Notes: generated from the sequence alone by a model not told the origin. A stretch of DNA of 64,000 nucleotides from Lingula anatina (GCF_001039355.2 NW_019775860.1:1-64000), one strand, 5' to 3'; shown: positions 38,701 to 51,708, counted from the stretch's first letter. Numbers and translations: made by a program.

Positions 38701-41700
38701 CACTTTCAGATAAGAAGATAAAAGAGGTGAGGGAATTATACATGTATATTGCATTTACTATGTGAAATGATTTATGATTTGGGATGCTCAGGCTTATGTT
38801 AGGGACACACTGCAATTTGTGCATCTTGGGAGGAATTAATTTGCATGTGAATACTTATTTATGTGGTATTGCAATGAATTTTCTTTTGAATGCTTTAAAA
38901 AAAGGCACAAGAAACTTCCTGAAATTTTATTATATTTTCTTTATTATGTTATTTATTAATATGGGAGAATTTTTAAAGAAAAATGCATAAGGCAAATAAG
39001 GCCATGAGTTGTATGTATCTTGTTTTTCTTGTTTTGCAGGAAATTGTGACAACATATCTCCAGAAGTACAACAAAAAGCTGAACCAGGCCCACACTGAAC
39101 TGATCATCAACAAGAAATATTCTGAAAACCCTCTCTGGTTGACTGTTGCTTTGGAGGAGCTCAGGGTTTTTGGGTTCTTCAGCAAGTTGGAAAATAAGAT
39201 CAATGATTTGGCTGATGGTTTAGAACCGTAAGTGTCATACTGAAGATGTTACCATGTATCTTTCATTAAAAAAATTAGAAAATCTAAGCAGAACAAAATT
39301 TTTAATTTTAATGTTGGTAGCACTTTGGTTTCTCTGTGAGCACCACCTGTAGCCCAACCTGTCTTTATCTGAATTAGAAATGTCAGATTCATTTTTGTGC
39401 ACTTCTTTTATGGCCTAAGTCGAGTATGTAAGGTATTTTGTGTTATGTTTTTAGTTTGTTAAACCAAGTATTAGAAAGATATGAGGCAGAAGCAGGAGCA
39501 GAGATGTTGAAATGTACACTGTGTTTGATAGAAGCCTCTGCCTCTGGTCTGAAGGAATCAGAGCTGAGGAGACTCCTTGCCTTTGTTATACCACCTACAG
39601 TGGGGAAAGATGATGGTAAGTAACCGCATGCAGCATTATGAATTTATTATTTGTTTACGGTGTTTTGTAAATTATATGCATAAAGGAAATAAAGGGTAAA
39701 CTTAATGTCATTTTTAGTGGATAGGTTGAATGTGCCTTGACATATAACCAAACACCAGCATCAGATTCTGTCATGGTTGTTGGCAACAAAGTTGCTGTCA
39801 CTTTCTTGAATTTTTTGTTGGTTATGTTTTCTTCACCACCTTGAAAATTCTGAATGTGTAATATTGTATTTGTTGTATAGCCATATATGTCAATGTGAAC
39901 ATTGTATATTATATGGCAGTTTCATGTTTGCATCTTTTCTGAAGGATGGTTTGCTGTTGGACCAGAAGACCCAACTCCTGGTTACATCTCACCTTTTAAA
40001 TGGGCAGTAGTCTACAGACATCTGAGATCCTTTCTCAGACCATATGGAAATCGTGGGGAAGGAAGGCTAGATTTCTATCACAGATCACTAAGCAAAGTTG
40101 TTAGAGACAGGTATTGGCACTACTTTGTTACTTAACTTAGTCTTTTTGATCCTCAAATTTTAAATAAATGTGAACAAAAAATATTCACATTTTATTCAGT
40201 ATGTGGCATAGAGTTGTGATAAACAGCTATTTTATTCCATTTTTATTTATGATTAGATATAAATATTCATTTTTGTGTAAGTAAGAGTGAAATAAGGCTC
40301 ACGGTAAAAGTGAGTTAGATCTGAATTTTACATTTATTTTTTACAGATATATGCAAAGTGAACAGCACCTAAAATGGTGGCATGAGAAACTGGAGTTGTT
40401 CTTCACAAATTCTGATGTTTTGGACAGAAAAGTAGAGGTAAACAATTTTAATTTTGAGAGAAGGACAATTTGGATTTTTTTTTTTATTCCATGGGCATTC
40501 CCAACAGAAAGTGAACTTCTTTTTTCAAAACATTTTTCAGATATATACCAAGTTATTTTTAATATAAGGGAGTACATCAATCACTGAAATCAACTAATAT
40601 AATAACTACAAAATGTATGTGCCCTGAAATGTTTGGTATTTGCATCATGCATGTACCCTACTTGTTATTTCCAGGAGCTTCCTCACCATTTGATATTCCT
40701 GCAGAAGACAACCAAACTGGCAGAGTTTCTTACAGACTGGCAGGTGTTTGACAAGCTTTACAATGAGGAGTGGAGTAGCACACTGCTGCAGTATTGGCAG
40801 AAGGTACACAAAATATTACAACTGAGAGTGTACTTTTAATCAGGGATGAATGTTTTCTTCCTTCTGTGGGATAACACTCTTGCTGCATGCATGTGTAATA
40901 GAGAAAGTCAGATAGTTGTTTAATTTTTATGAAATGTCCAAAATCGGTGAAAATTTAAAGAAAAGAGAAGTGTATTTTTTTTTTAATTCTTGTTTTATAA
41001 CTATTTTGATGACCCAGAAGCAAACACGCTTTTAACAGTCAAATATATTTATCTACTAGTGACGATACATATATTTTGGCATGAATATTAAGCATATACT
41101 TGTATCAATTGCAAAGTCATTGGACAACATTAATCAGGTATGAAATGTTTCATTTTCTTTTTAGGCAGAAAATGCAGGAGATACAGGGGGTACTGATGGT
41201 CAGGCTAATGTTGCAGGAGTTGATGCAAAAGAAGAAGCTAAACGTAAAAAGCAAGCTGCTATCGAGGCAAAGTTGGCTGCCATCAAGGCAAAATCACTGG
41301 ACACACCGAACTTGGCATCAAACCAAAATGAGGTAGAATGAATTGATGAATTATGCTCTTTTTTTATTATCAAATTGTTTTGCTGTATACAGTACATAGA
41401 TCTCATGCCTGATAATTGAATGCTGATAGCATACATGTGCTGGCTTACAGCATTATGAGGAAATGTATTCTGAATATGAACATTTCATCCTTAAAAAATT
41501 TTCATCCAGGCGAAAGTTGTGAATATGATGAAGAAATATTACCTTGCAAGTCTACAGAAGATGGAAAAAGATGGCGTAGGAAAGGAAGACTTGGCCAGAA
41601 GACAAGAGCAAGTGGCCAGGCTGTTGTAAGTGGTTTACACTGCTGGTGCAGAGTTCAACTTTTAGTGAAAATAAACTAACAACTGGAAGAAATGATTTTT

Positions 41701-43687
41701 AATTTTTAAGAATCTGTTAAATTTCTGTACCCATTTTGCAGCAAAAACATGAATGAAAATTTAAATCAAAAATTATGTAACAATTTGAAGAAATTGTTTT
41801 TAATTGATATAAATGTTTTAAGTTTCTGAAGCCATTTTGTACCAAAAACATGAATGACATTTCTTACTGTTGTAGCTTTCAAGCAGGATTGTATGACGAT
41901 TCACTGGCATTAGCTGAGAAGGCTAGAATGTTGGAAGAACAGAGTCTTGGTGGCAGACCTGGGCAACTATCAAATCTCCTTTCTTTAAAAGCCCAATTAC
42001 TTTACCAGGTGTGTCTTAATGTTATGTGTTAATATCCACATTATTATGCAGATTTTATATTCAGTTTTCAAGTTTAGGATTTTAAATGTCGTGCGATTGC
42101 AGCCACTGACCAGCGTGTATTTCAAAATTGTAAATTACCAAGTTATGATAAAAAATTTATTCAAGTCTGAATATCCTTTGTAAACAGAACTGATCTTCAT
42201 TTACAAAAATTGCTATTCAGAAACTTGGGGACCACATCAATACAGTCCAGTCAGACTCTGTGTGGACCATCTTGGAAAATGCCTTCAGAGCTGTGGAAGT
42301 CAGAGAGCAAAGCATACAAGATAAAGCAGATAAGGTAATTTTCAGTTAAAATTAAAATTTGAATTAAGTAATTTATATGTTTTATTTATTTTTTTTAATT
42401 AGGTGGGCATTCAAATTTAAGTCACTGGCATACAGTTATTCTAGGCTTGGCCTTGATATGATCTCTTCTTTTTTCAACCAATTACTTCTTTTTTAACAAA
42501 CATCATTTCTGAAGTGTTAATGACAAGACATTCTTTTTGCATCATTATATGATTAATTTTTTAATGAATTCTTTAAACTTTCAGATAAAATGTGCCCAGT
42601 ATAAATTACAGTCTGCTATGTATTTATCTCACTGGATACAGTTGGGCGGTGGAAACCAGATGACCAAAGAGGATGCAAGAAAGAAAGGGACAGAGTATGT
42701 TGATGAAGTAATGAAGGTATTTGAAGAGGTAGGTTTGTTCTACAGTTGGCATTTCAATGAGTAGAACATAAGTACTGTAGCAGATCATGAGCATGTGTGC
42801 ACGCACAATAATTGACAAAACAAAAAGATTGTCAAAAATGGGGGGAAAGGAGAGATGTTTGATTGATTGAACTGTTTTCTCTTTTAAAAATGATATTATA
42901 TTGCACCAAAATACGTGTTTGTATTTCCAGTGTAATGACTTTGGGAGACAAGCTGAAGCAATGATGATGAAAGCAGTAATGGCCGAACCAGGAACAAGGG
43001 ACCAGTTGGAGGTGGGTCATCATGTTTTATTTGAACTGTACTTGAAAATGGTCTTTCTTTGTTAAAGCAAAACATCTACAGTTTCCTGCTTTATTTGATA
43101 TCTACAAAAAACTCGATGGTTTGTCCCTTCTTCCTTCTTCATGTGTGAACAAACATATTCAATCAAGTGTATTGGTTCCATTAAAGTTGATCCATTTTCA
43201 TTTGCTGTCTTGGTTAATCAGTTGGAAATATGGGATGTATGTGCTGGCCTGTAACAGAGTCAATTGATTCTTTCTAATGAAGTGTCTGAATCTGCCATCT
43301 TACTAGTACTGCATCACAAGTTCCTACAAGTACATTTTGAAAAATTATTTTTGCATAATTGGATTTAATGATATCAAAAATAGTTATATTTAATTTAAAA
43401 ACTGTCCCTTTTTCATTTTGAATTAGCTGTACAAACAAGCCTTAGACAAGTGCCAGCGTTCATATGGGGAATGTTCCCCACTGGGTGCACGCATCAACAG
43501 CAACATTGCTGCCTTTTATGAAGATGTTGACCAGTATACCAAAGCTTATGGGCATTTTAAGAAAGCAAAGGATACCCTGGAGGATTTGTATGGACCAAAA
43601 CATCCCAAAGCTGTACAGCTTCAGGAGATTTTGGATGGTGAAAGATACCAATATATTGCAAAAAAGGTAGCAGGGGAAAAGGCTTAA
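32777..43687 (+). CDS. DUF4062-NACHT-TPR STAND NTPase
   Basis: Twenty-four exons (32777-32870, 33160-33425, 33630-33698, 33927-34033, 34210-34343, 35824-35960, 36392-36475, 36761-36913, 37186-37346, 37567-37678, 38004-38111, 38550-38726, 39040-39227, 39455-39615, 39945-40110, 40347-40437, 40675-40803, 41165-41332, 41510-41625, 41876-42008, 42221-42334, 42585-42728, 42931-43011, 43427-43687) total 3354 nt, 1117 aa. The N-terminus MGSGTSKK fits an N-myristoylation signal (Gly2, Ser6, lysines). DUF4062 starts at about 97 (FISSTFTDMQAERD 102-115, then IDIDLRWGV). The NACHT ATPase has Walker A GPAGMGKS (366-373) and Walker B VIFIDA (467-472). An Ala/Lys-rich helix lies at about 780-825, and C-terminal TPR-like helices include INSNIAAFYEDVDQYTKAYGHF. 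This architecture occurs in animal proteins named after TPR repeat protein DDB_G0287407 and relates to NPHP3 and TEP1/NWD1 proteins. Role inferred: signal-sensing switch, perhaps at membranes; ligand unknown. Confidence 0.88.
35170..35307 (-). CDS. 45-aa frame in piggyBac-like element, unit 1
   Basis: Starts MATSHYGRGLRMDTVIEM and ends PLFMI before TAA. It aligns without gaps to the neighbouring unit 2 frame over all 45 residues, with about half identical, including HYGR/RYGR, DTVI, SDID and the LF.I end. It may descend from the acidic N-terminus of a transposase, or be a short peptide in its own right. No known domain recognised. Confidence 0.3.
   Translation of the reverse strand: MATSHYGRGLRMDTVIEMTENYDTDKVFSRDSDIDNGIDIPLFMI
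35379..35516 (-). CDS. 45-aa frame in piggyBac-like element, unit 2
   Basis: Starts MAAPRYGRDLQRDTVIKM, is acidic in the middle (NPDFDEKF, SDIDSDD) and ends HLFVI before a stop. The frame extends upstream to 35612. Exact equal length to unit 1 at a spacing of 209 bp shows a tandem duplication in which no indel entered either frame. Confidence 0.3.
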   Translation of the reverse strand: MAAPRYGRDLQRDTVIKMIENPDFDEKFLCVSDIDSDDVIHLFVI

Positions 43688-45486
43688 AATTGAATAGCTA
43701 ATCATGTTTAACTTATCAGACATGGGGAAACTGCCTGTCCAACTGGTCATGGCTGCTTGAAATGCCCAAGCAAGATTTTTGATATCACAGGACCTCTGGA
43801 CTGGCAAGGTTTATGTGAAAATACAATACAAAATGATAAATCACATTTAAACCAAGAGTAACGGAAATAAAATACTTAGTTAAGACAGATTTATAGTGCA
43901 AAAAAAACTTAGTTAAGACACTCAGTATTTTCCTTATGTCTGTGTAAGAACAAAATTCCCAAATTTTATTGTAAACTCAAGGGTAATTGCTATCATTTTT
44001 AGAGGTGGGTGGGGATTGTAACCTACAGTTAAGTGCCATATAAATTTTATTAGAGAAGCGGCTGTTCTAAGACTATGCATTAGTTATTTTTATGAAGATG
44101 AATATATGTTCATCAATATACCATTTTCATCAATATACCAGTTTCATATTATTGTATACAATTTTTCTTAACATTTATTTTCTATATAAAGTTTTTAACT
44201 TACTGCCATGACTGGCCCTAAAGAGACATTAGTAATACTGTTATTGTACAAAGTGCCATTCCGTCCTTGAAACTGTGATATTTTACAGATTACAGATTTT
44301 ACATTTAAGCATAAACAGAATTAGATTCTGGCATATATTGTAATTATTAAAGAATTCATGTACCTATGGTGGAAAAAGCAGTTCTGATCTTCAGTATATT
44401 TTTTTTCAACACTTAACCAAAGCCAATTTATTTAGACATTTCAGGCCCATTATATTCTAGATATTTCTCTTTGTTAATAAACAACTTTCATTATGAGCTT
44501 CATTTGTGATAACATTATTATGCTGACTAGAACTAGAACTATATACATTGTGCTTTTCCATTTGTACGATATTGCCATTTGAACCTCGTGCTTCTGATGA
44601 GCAGCAGCTGTAAGGTGTTATAAATCATGTAAAAATCATGACCTATTACACGTAATAAATCATATAGGAAGTCATCATTCAATGTGATTATGTTTTACAT
44701 TTCTGTTTTGGGGAATAAAAAAATATTTTCAAAAAAATCAAGAAGTCTAGTTGGCTATGACAAATAATTTTTAATTGATTTATAATACAAAAAAAAAATC
44801 TTTAACAATACAAGTAAAATTGTACATTTAGAAAACTGATTTTCCAATCATTTAAAACATCTGAAAAAAAAGCAAAAATCTATAAACATAGTTTCTATTA
44901 AAACTTAATAACAATTGTTTATATTAATTAGACTTCTGCTTACAAAAATACTCAGTCACAAAATTGAACATAGCAATAAATGTTGAAATGATTGTTTTCA
45001 AAGTAATAAAAACATTCTAAGTAGAATATTCAACAAGGATGTAATACATTTAAGTTTCTATTTAAACATTATTATGCAGCATTCTAAGTATAATAAAAGA
45101 ATTATAACACATCTGTAAAGGGCCCACTTCTTTTTTGTGTTTCTGCCTATAACAGTATTTTACTTTATCCTATCTTGCACCGGGGTATAATTTTCCCAAT
45201 ACATAAATTTTGTCTTGCTAAAGCATTTGGCCAACATGAAAATATGAGAAACAGTACACCGAGATACAATACCAACTATCCTAACTTTTTCAACAAATGT
45301 TTGCCAGCAATCCAAAATGCATTTAATATCTCAAACAGTTTTCTTTAGAAAGCCATCTTTTTAACAACTATCTCCTTAATACATTACAACAGATGTCAAC
45401 AGCAAATAATGTTCATTCCAAGAAACTGGAGACGCCAGTTTGATGTACCAAACATTGGCCATATTATAGTATTTTAATAATATCTG
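43688..45486. other. Convergent 3' ends of the STAND gene and the 316-aa gene
   Basis: AT-rich and without coding exons. AATAAA-like signals on the plus strand near 44476 and 44715 could end the STAND transcript. The UTR of the minus-strand gene enters from the right. Confidence 0.45.
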
Positions 45487-48400
45487 TCAAGTACTCTGGA
45501 GGGAGAATGTCCCAAGAGTCTCATTATCTTTGGGTGTCTGGGGGACTTGTTGGATATCTTCTGCTTGCCACATGAGGGCTTGATTGAAAACTTGCAATGG
45601 TGCAACTGAGGCAGTTTCTGATTGTAAATAGTCATCCGGGAAGGAAAATGATGGCTTGCTGTTTGTCTGAAAGGTAATCAATAAATTTCAGTAGACAATG
45701 GATACATCAATAATCAAGGGAAGTGCCAAGTAAATGTCTTTTATAATGCACATCTTCATACACACAAAACAATACAATTAGAAACTGAAAAAAATTTCAC
45801 AACCACAAATTGAAAAAAAATTACAGATGCATTTATGCCCTTGCTAATTAGTAATTACGTAATTAACACAACAAACATGTAACAGGACATATATTTGGTA
45901 ATACTACAAATCCATTCATTTTATAATTTGTTTATCAATTTATACTCTGCACAAGCTCTGTATAATACTCATAAGAACAAGCAAATTTGATAATACTTGA
46001 AACCTGTAACCATGCATCGATCTACACCCAACTGGTCTCATAAATTACACAAGGACCCCACTCTACCCCTCAGTAAGTCATTAAGAATTGCTGAGACTGG
46101 CATTGTTAAATTGATCCACTGAGACAAATCAAATCACAAAATCCTGGGGGAGAGCCAAGTTGTATCATATGCACCAAAGTAGCTCTGGATAGTTTTCCTT
46201 CAACAAGGTAATTGAGGACACCAGAGAAAAGACCAAATCTGGATATGAATGCTAATTACTTTCTCATGTGATCTATTATAATTTCAATGGTAAGTTGCAA
46301 GCATTTTACACTCTGAATTACATAAGTACAAAATTGTAATGTAAAATGCCTCATGAAAAAATACAAAAAAAGAGGCAGCCTCAACCTCCAATTCGTAAAA
46401 TAGAAACCAGTGCAAACTTGGGAGCTGAACAACATCAATAAGGCTTCAAGCGTCAATCTGTAATAGACCACAATTACATGGGGCTATATATACAAGTTTT
46501 TCCTTCAAATGCATGCTGCTGATCCAATATCCGATTCAAACTACTTGCAGAAACATTTGAGGGAAAGCTCTCTGTCTTTGCCAATCAATAACTCTTGAGA
46601 CTGTTGAAATATACAGACTGCAGCCAATGCCTTTTTTAAAAGAAATCGATAGCAAAGGAGACTCAATTTCTCAATCCTATGGAGTGATGAACTTTTCACC
46701 ATGGCTGGAGAAGAAATACTTAAATGATGGCCTTAAACAAATCTTCTGCATCAATGTAACAAAACAAAAAGAAAGAAAAAGGGCAGAAGTATGAAGTATA
46801 TTAACTATAACTTTGCCTTTAATAATATCTTCTCTAATTTTGAAAAGATATTTTAATATAGCCAATCAATTTTATATCCGTTATGTTTAATTACTGGGCC
46901 AATGGGAAATTTCAAAATAAGTGAATAAATTGGAAAATGATACAAAATTGACCAAAACTGAAATAAGCATTGTTATGAAACACAGCACTTGCAGATTTGC
47001 AACTTTTTTTTTCATAACAGTAAGCCCTGGCATAAAAAATTAGCCACCCTTTAGATGATGAAAATAAAATAATGATAATAAATACAAAATAAGGCAATAA
47101 TAAAAAAATTTAATGAAAAAGGAAATTTTAAAGTAAGAATAAATTAATTAAATAATAATAATTCATCTTACTCTTGTTTCGCGGCCAAGTAGTGAAACTG
47201 GCGTTGAAGCATATTGCGTCCCAAAGGCTTCATGGAGTGAGAGATCCCCATCTGGTGCATGCCAGGAAGTGGGATGGAGACTGCTACTGCTGGACACAGG
47301 GTTCATGTAAGTTAAGTATACACTACTATCAGGACCAGCTGGAAAACATTCACTGCTTTTCCTCATCTTCCGAATTCTTTCATCACTGGCACAATGTGTG
47401 AGATTGTCCCTGAACATAATTATAATTAAAAATTATTTGATAAATAACAAGCATGCGACTGACCTGTTCAACATAAAATAAATTTAAATTAAAAACAAAG
47501 TATGTTTTAGAGAAAACATATTATCAATCATCTATTGAACATAATCGCCTAGACTGAAATCCTGCCAGTACATTTCAGGTAAATCACTGGGCAGCTGTGG
47601 GGCAAGCAAGGATGTATCAGATGACAAAAGTTGACAGCATTAACAGATACCAGTGATCAGACACTTATAGACTTTGATATGTAGACTTTGATATAAACTG
47701 AAAAAAAAACATTGCTGTGATACAAAAAATTTACAGATTTGAAATAAATCCCTTTTAATAACCAAAATCATAAAAAAAGCAACTATGTTAGTATATGGCT
47801 AATAATAAAACCAACAATTAATTAGTAGACTTCCTACAATATATCAAAAGTTTTCAGGGGATATTTGGCCATGAACTATTCAAAACAGAATATTTTCTAG
47901 TGCTATCAGTGCACATTATGCAAACTATTTTTACATTCTGTTTTGCTTTTTTAAGTTGGACAGCATGACAATAATATATGTATGTCATTTTCAAACCTTA
48001 AAAATTAATAATCACTGTCAATGTGTCATGAATTTCTGTCCCTACTGTATACAGACACTAAACAGTGAATTCATACAAAAAGCCTGAGACCAAGTATGAG
48101 ATTTAAATAGAGACAGTTAAATTGAAAATATGGTAAATATTAAGTTTCAAGAGCAATAAACTTCATGGAGAAGTTACTTGTGCTGCAACATACCACGAAG
48201 CTTGCTTCCTTTTCAACTGAAATATATGCTCCTGCACAGTTTCAGTCTTTTCATGTTTAATTTTTCTTTTGTTGTCCTGGTTTCTTGATTTGGATCTAAA
48301 AAAAAAAATAAATAAATAAAAGAAATCAACAATTCTGACCTTTTTCCATGTTAAATTTTCTTTTTTCAGTTTTTATCCTCTATGCAAGTATGAATTTGAA

Positions 48401-50280
48401 CAATTAAATAAAAAAATTTAAAACAAAATCTTATTATTATTAAAAATTTTTGCAACTGAAAATGCCCAACTATTGTTTTAATCCCACTATACACTACCTG
48501 AGTTTGCTTGGATGGATCAGCTCTTCTCTACTTTTACTTAGCACTAGCTGTCTAGAATGATGCAAAGTTCCATGTCTGCTTGCAGTTCTGCTAGTCCTCT
48601 AAAACATTTTTGTTTTTTAATTCCAAAACTCACTTATTTCATTTATAGATGCATATTAAGCAAATACTTAAGTGAAATCAATACCATTAAACCAAAGCAA
48701 ATGCCATTATAGCCTTTCAAATACTATGACTTAAAGATACACCACAAAGATTCATTACATTATTTCCTGAAAAAAATATATATTTGCAAAGATATTTTTG
48801 CTTTCTTCTTGTGGCTTACAGACTAGAGGGAAAACGGAAGGTCTAAATTACCATCCAAAATTAAGAAGAAATTTCAATATTAAAGCCTTTTAATGCCCTA
48901 GTGTTTTTTTTTTTTCAGGGGGCATGTGTATTTTGCCTGTGTTGTTTAAGAAACTGGTATTAATAAATTATATGTTACAGGACCTTAACTGTAGTTCATG
49001 ATATGTATCTTTTAAATATTTCACATTGAAATAAGAACCATGCAATTTCTATCAAAACATTCCCAATGCCCAATACATCAATTTGTTAAAAAAATAATAT
49101 ATTTTAACATCAACTATTCAAAACAATAAAACAGAAAAAAACAGAATTTCAAATGTATTAATTTCAAACAATAATGACAAAAAAATATAAAAATATATTT
49201 TTAAAAAACTTACTGATCCTATCCTACTGTAAACATCCAAACCAACAGTAGTAGGTTTCTCATCACAAAGTGTATTTGACCTGAAACAGTAATAGCATAA
49301 TAAAACAGAGCTAGTCTTGACTGAGAGGCAAAATAAATAGAGTCATATACTACTTTTTGATCCAACCTCTATAGACCTGACAGATCACGCGAGTTTCACA
49401 AGGCCCACACATGGTGGATCAAAACATAGTGTATAACTCTCACTACTTAGTCTCTTAGCATATATAAGTGTTTCATCATCTTATCTGAAGACCATGAAAA
49501 CCTTTCTCATTGATTACAGCATTCTTAAAAAAAAAGCAGATAATAAGTCTTTCCTTTAGAAAATGATTGATTGCTGGTTTGTAAGACTATTAACATGAAT
49601 CTATTATTGACAAAAGGACTAAAATAGGCTTAATTAGTTATCAATATACATTTTGCAAAACTAATTTGATTTTTAGAATACATCTTAATTTTACGATGTA
49701 AATTTGCACTTTTTGTTTCTGTTGTTGCATAATATGAACGTATNTAATTAAGGGTCTTCAAATTGCCAGTTATTATCAATGTGACATGAAATGATTTCTG
49801 GTAAATAAGGAATGTGTATATTTGCTTAAGGTTGGCTTTTCACTACACAACCTTTCAAACCATGGTAGTCCAGCATCCTCTGATGCTTCTTCAGCAGAGA
49901 CACCATCATCAACATTAACATCTTCAGGATGGTATTTAGGTTTAAATTCACGCCGAACAGTTTTAGAAACCCTGCACAAAAAATAATCATAAATAATTTT
50001 TTTTTGTAAATTTTTAGAATAAAGAATGAAAAGTTAACTTTCCATACAAGCACAATTTTGCACAAATCAGACATTTTGTAATTCTATGGGATGTTATTTC
50101 AGCCATGCAGGAAATTCAAAATGTTTTGTAGCCATACCTTCCAAAGGGTAGTTTTGCCCTTTTCTTTTCATAGTGATATTCAATATCAAATTTTCCAAGC
50201 CCTCCATGTTCTTTGGACTCATTGGATTTTACAGGTGTGCCAGTTTCAACAGTACTGCATGTGACTCTGAAATCTTCCAT
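45487..50280 (-). CDS. Unrecognised 316-aa protein
   Basis: Seven coding exons (50138-50280, 49852-49971, 49214-49280, 48498-48598, 48194-48295, 47172-47409, 45487-45666) total 951 nt, 316 aa, with consistent GT/AG sites and phases. The protein starts MEDFRVTCSTVETG. It has a basic patch (YHYEKKRAKLPFGR, SKTVRREFKPKYHPED), an acidic stretch (DVNVDDGVSAEEASEDAG), a Ser/Arg-rich region (RTSRTASRHGTLHHSRQ), a Lys-rich likely helix (NKRKIKHEKTETVQEHIF) and a Ser/Pro-rich C-terminus ending LGTFSLQST. There is no signal peptide, membrane span or domain I recognise. It is probably intracellular and largely disordered. The upstream untranslated exon appears long and rich in short ORFs. I offer no function. 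Confidence 0.7.
49744..49744. other. Single ambiguous base (N)
   Basis: An isolated N in an intron of the 316-aa gene. It is consistent with an unresolved base or heterozygous site; unlike the N at 7304 it has no flanking repeat. Confidence 0.6.
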
Positions 50281-50361
50281 TTAAATAGTTTCTTTACTGG
50301 CAGTATCTGTAACTGTTGTTATCTAAATATATATGATTGTCCCATCTATTTCTAAAATTCT

Positions 50362-50562
50362 TCAAACAAGAAACTCTTGATTATGTTGGCGTTTAGCAAC
50401 TTTGTATTCCTTCAGCTGTAACTTCATCACAAATCTTGAAGTATCCATAACATGTCTCTCTCTTAAACGATATAAGCACAAAAGATAGCTAGCACAAGTC
50501 ACAAATACCAGTACAACTAAAGCAGTGTATGCTACTGCTGCAAATTCACCATCCATTGACAT
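50362..50562 (-). CDS. 66-aa single-pass membrane microprotein candidate
   Basis: An ATG frame of 67 codons including stop: MSMDGEFAAVAY, a hydrophobic span of about 20 residues (TALVVLVFVTCASYLLCLY), then a basic tail (RLRERHV, KLQLKEYKVAKRQH). The positive-inside pattern suggests N-out/C-in topology. The stop lies 81 nt before the start codon of the 316-aa protein. The start context is weak (C at -3), though a second ATG two codons on has G at +4. No family recognised. It may be a separate small gene, an upstream ORF, or chance. Confidence 0.4.
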   Translation of the reverse strand: MSMDGEFAAVAYTALVVLVFVTCASYLLCLYRLRERHVMDTSRFVMKLQLKEYKVAKRQHNQEFLV

Positions 50563-51013
50563 CTGTCTATCCAACTGCAAACTTTCCCAAGTTGTAACCC
50601 ATACATGTACATCCACAAAACCTCTTCAAGCCATAATAAACAGTGCTGTTCTGCCTGACAAGGCCAAGGTTTGACTAATAATACAGTAGGTTAAGCTCCA
50701 TTAATTCTACTCGTTCCTATAAGCAGTTTTTTTTTCTGTTTCATAGAAATCCATCAAGACCTTAGGAGACCTTGCATTTATTGATATCCAAGTGAGTTGT
50801 GCAAAGGAAAACTGTTCAACTTGATTAGAAGACAATGTTTATAAGTTAGATCCTCCATGCAGTATTGAGGGCCAAAATTAATCCTTGTAATTCAGTCATA
50901 TCTATTAGTCAAGTCTAAGTTCCCCATCAAAATACATATAAACATCCAAATTTCTAAAGAAGTATCAACAGCAATAAGAGACAAAAAACTAATTGTTACA
51001 GTTGTACCATCAA

Positions 51014-51091
51014 TCAGTGTGGGTGAAAGTTCACTCCAATCAGGCTCAGTAACAAATATGAACATTTGACCACATATATATAAACATCCAT
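51014..51091 (-). CDS. 25-aa hydrophobic short ORF, directly downstream of the 35-aa ORF
   Basis: ATG lies 8 nt after the stop of the 35-aa frame. It encodes MDVYIYVVKCSYLLLSLIG followed by a short polar end. Closely spaced short frames on one leader would allow reinitiation. Very short, so weak evidence for expression. Confidence 0.2.
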   Translation of the reverse strand: MDVYIYVVKCSYLLLSLIGVNFHPH

Positions 51092-51099
51092 GCGAGGTG

Positions 51100-51207
51100 T
51101 CACTCTTCTTCTCCTATGCAGAAGCAAAGACAAACTATGCAGTACACTGTCAAAACAACCACAGCAATAATCACTCCAAATATCACCAAATTTGGTGTAA
51201 TCACCAT
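51100..51207 (-). CDS. 35-aa transmembrane micropeptide candidate
   Basis: ATG frame reading MVITPNLV, then a continuous hydrophobic stretch with IIAVVVLTVY, a Cys cluster (CIVCLCFC) and a short acidic tail (IGEEE). Nearly the whole peptide could span a membrane, like sarcolipin-type regulators in size only. The start context is CCA before ATGG. Composition bias this strong is unusual in a random short frame. Unproven. Confidence 0.35.
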   Translation of the reverse strand: MVITPNLVIFGVIIAVVVLTVYCIVCLCFCIGEEE

Positions 51208-51594
51208 TGGATTCCTTCAGATATACATTTGGATATTAGAGCTCCCTCCGTAATTCCTCTCTCCAGTGCACTGTAGTGAATCTTCAAGCCCAAGCATTGT
51301 ACATTCACGTGGTAAGAATGAGGTTGATGAAATCAGTGTGGTTCAATAAGTCTCAAATTTCCCAATCTTTACAGTCAGCTGTTTTCCTGCCAGTAAGATG
51401 TGAATAATACTGTCATTTGCATCACAGGTGATAATTAATGCATGTCTTAATTGCCGAAGAAAGCATTTTTATCAATGGTTCATATAGTATCCTCTGGTTA
51501 AACTTGCCAGATATACAATATCTGTAATATTTCAACATTATGAGAGATCTATACTGTACATTTGAAGACAGTATAACAATGCAGCATGGATGCC

Positions 51595-51708
51595 TCAGAG
51601 AGGAAAACCATAATGTGGCAGATTTCCCAAAAATTGGATTTTGTATTTATTCAAATGAGTGTGTCTGCTGCAATCGATCCTTTTTTCCTTCATGGAACTT
51701 ATTTGCAT
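51595..51708 (-). CDS. 37-aa upstream ORF
   Basis: First ATG frame after the putative acceptor at 51713. The peptide is basic (MQISSMKEKRIDCSRH...) without membrane character. Listed because it would be the first frame met by scanning ribosomes on this leader. Coding status is uncertain. Confidence 0.15.
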   Translation of the reverse strand: MQISSMKEKRIDCSRHTHLNKYKIQFLGNLPHYGFPL

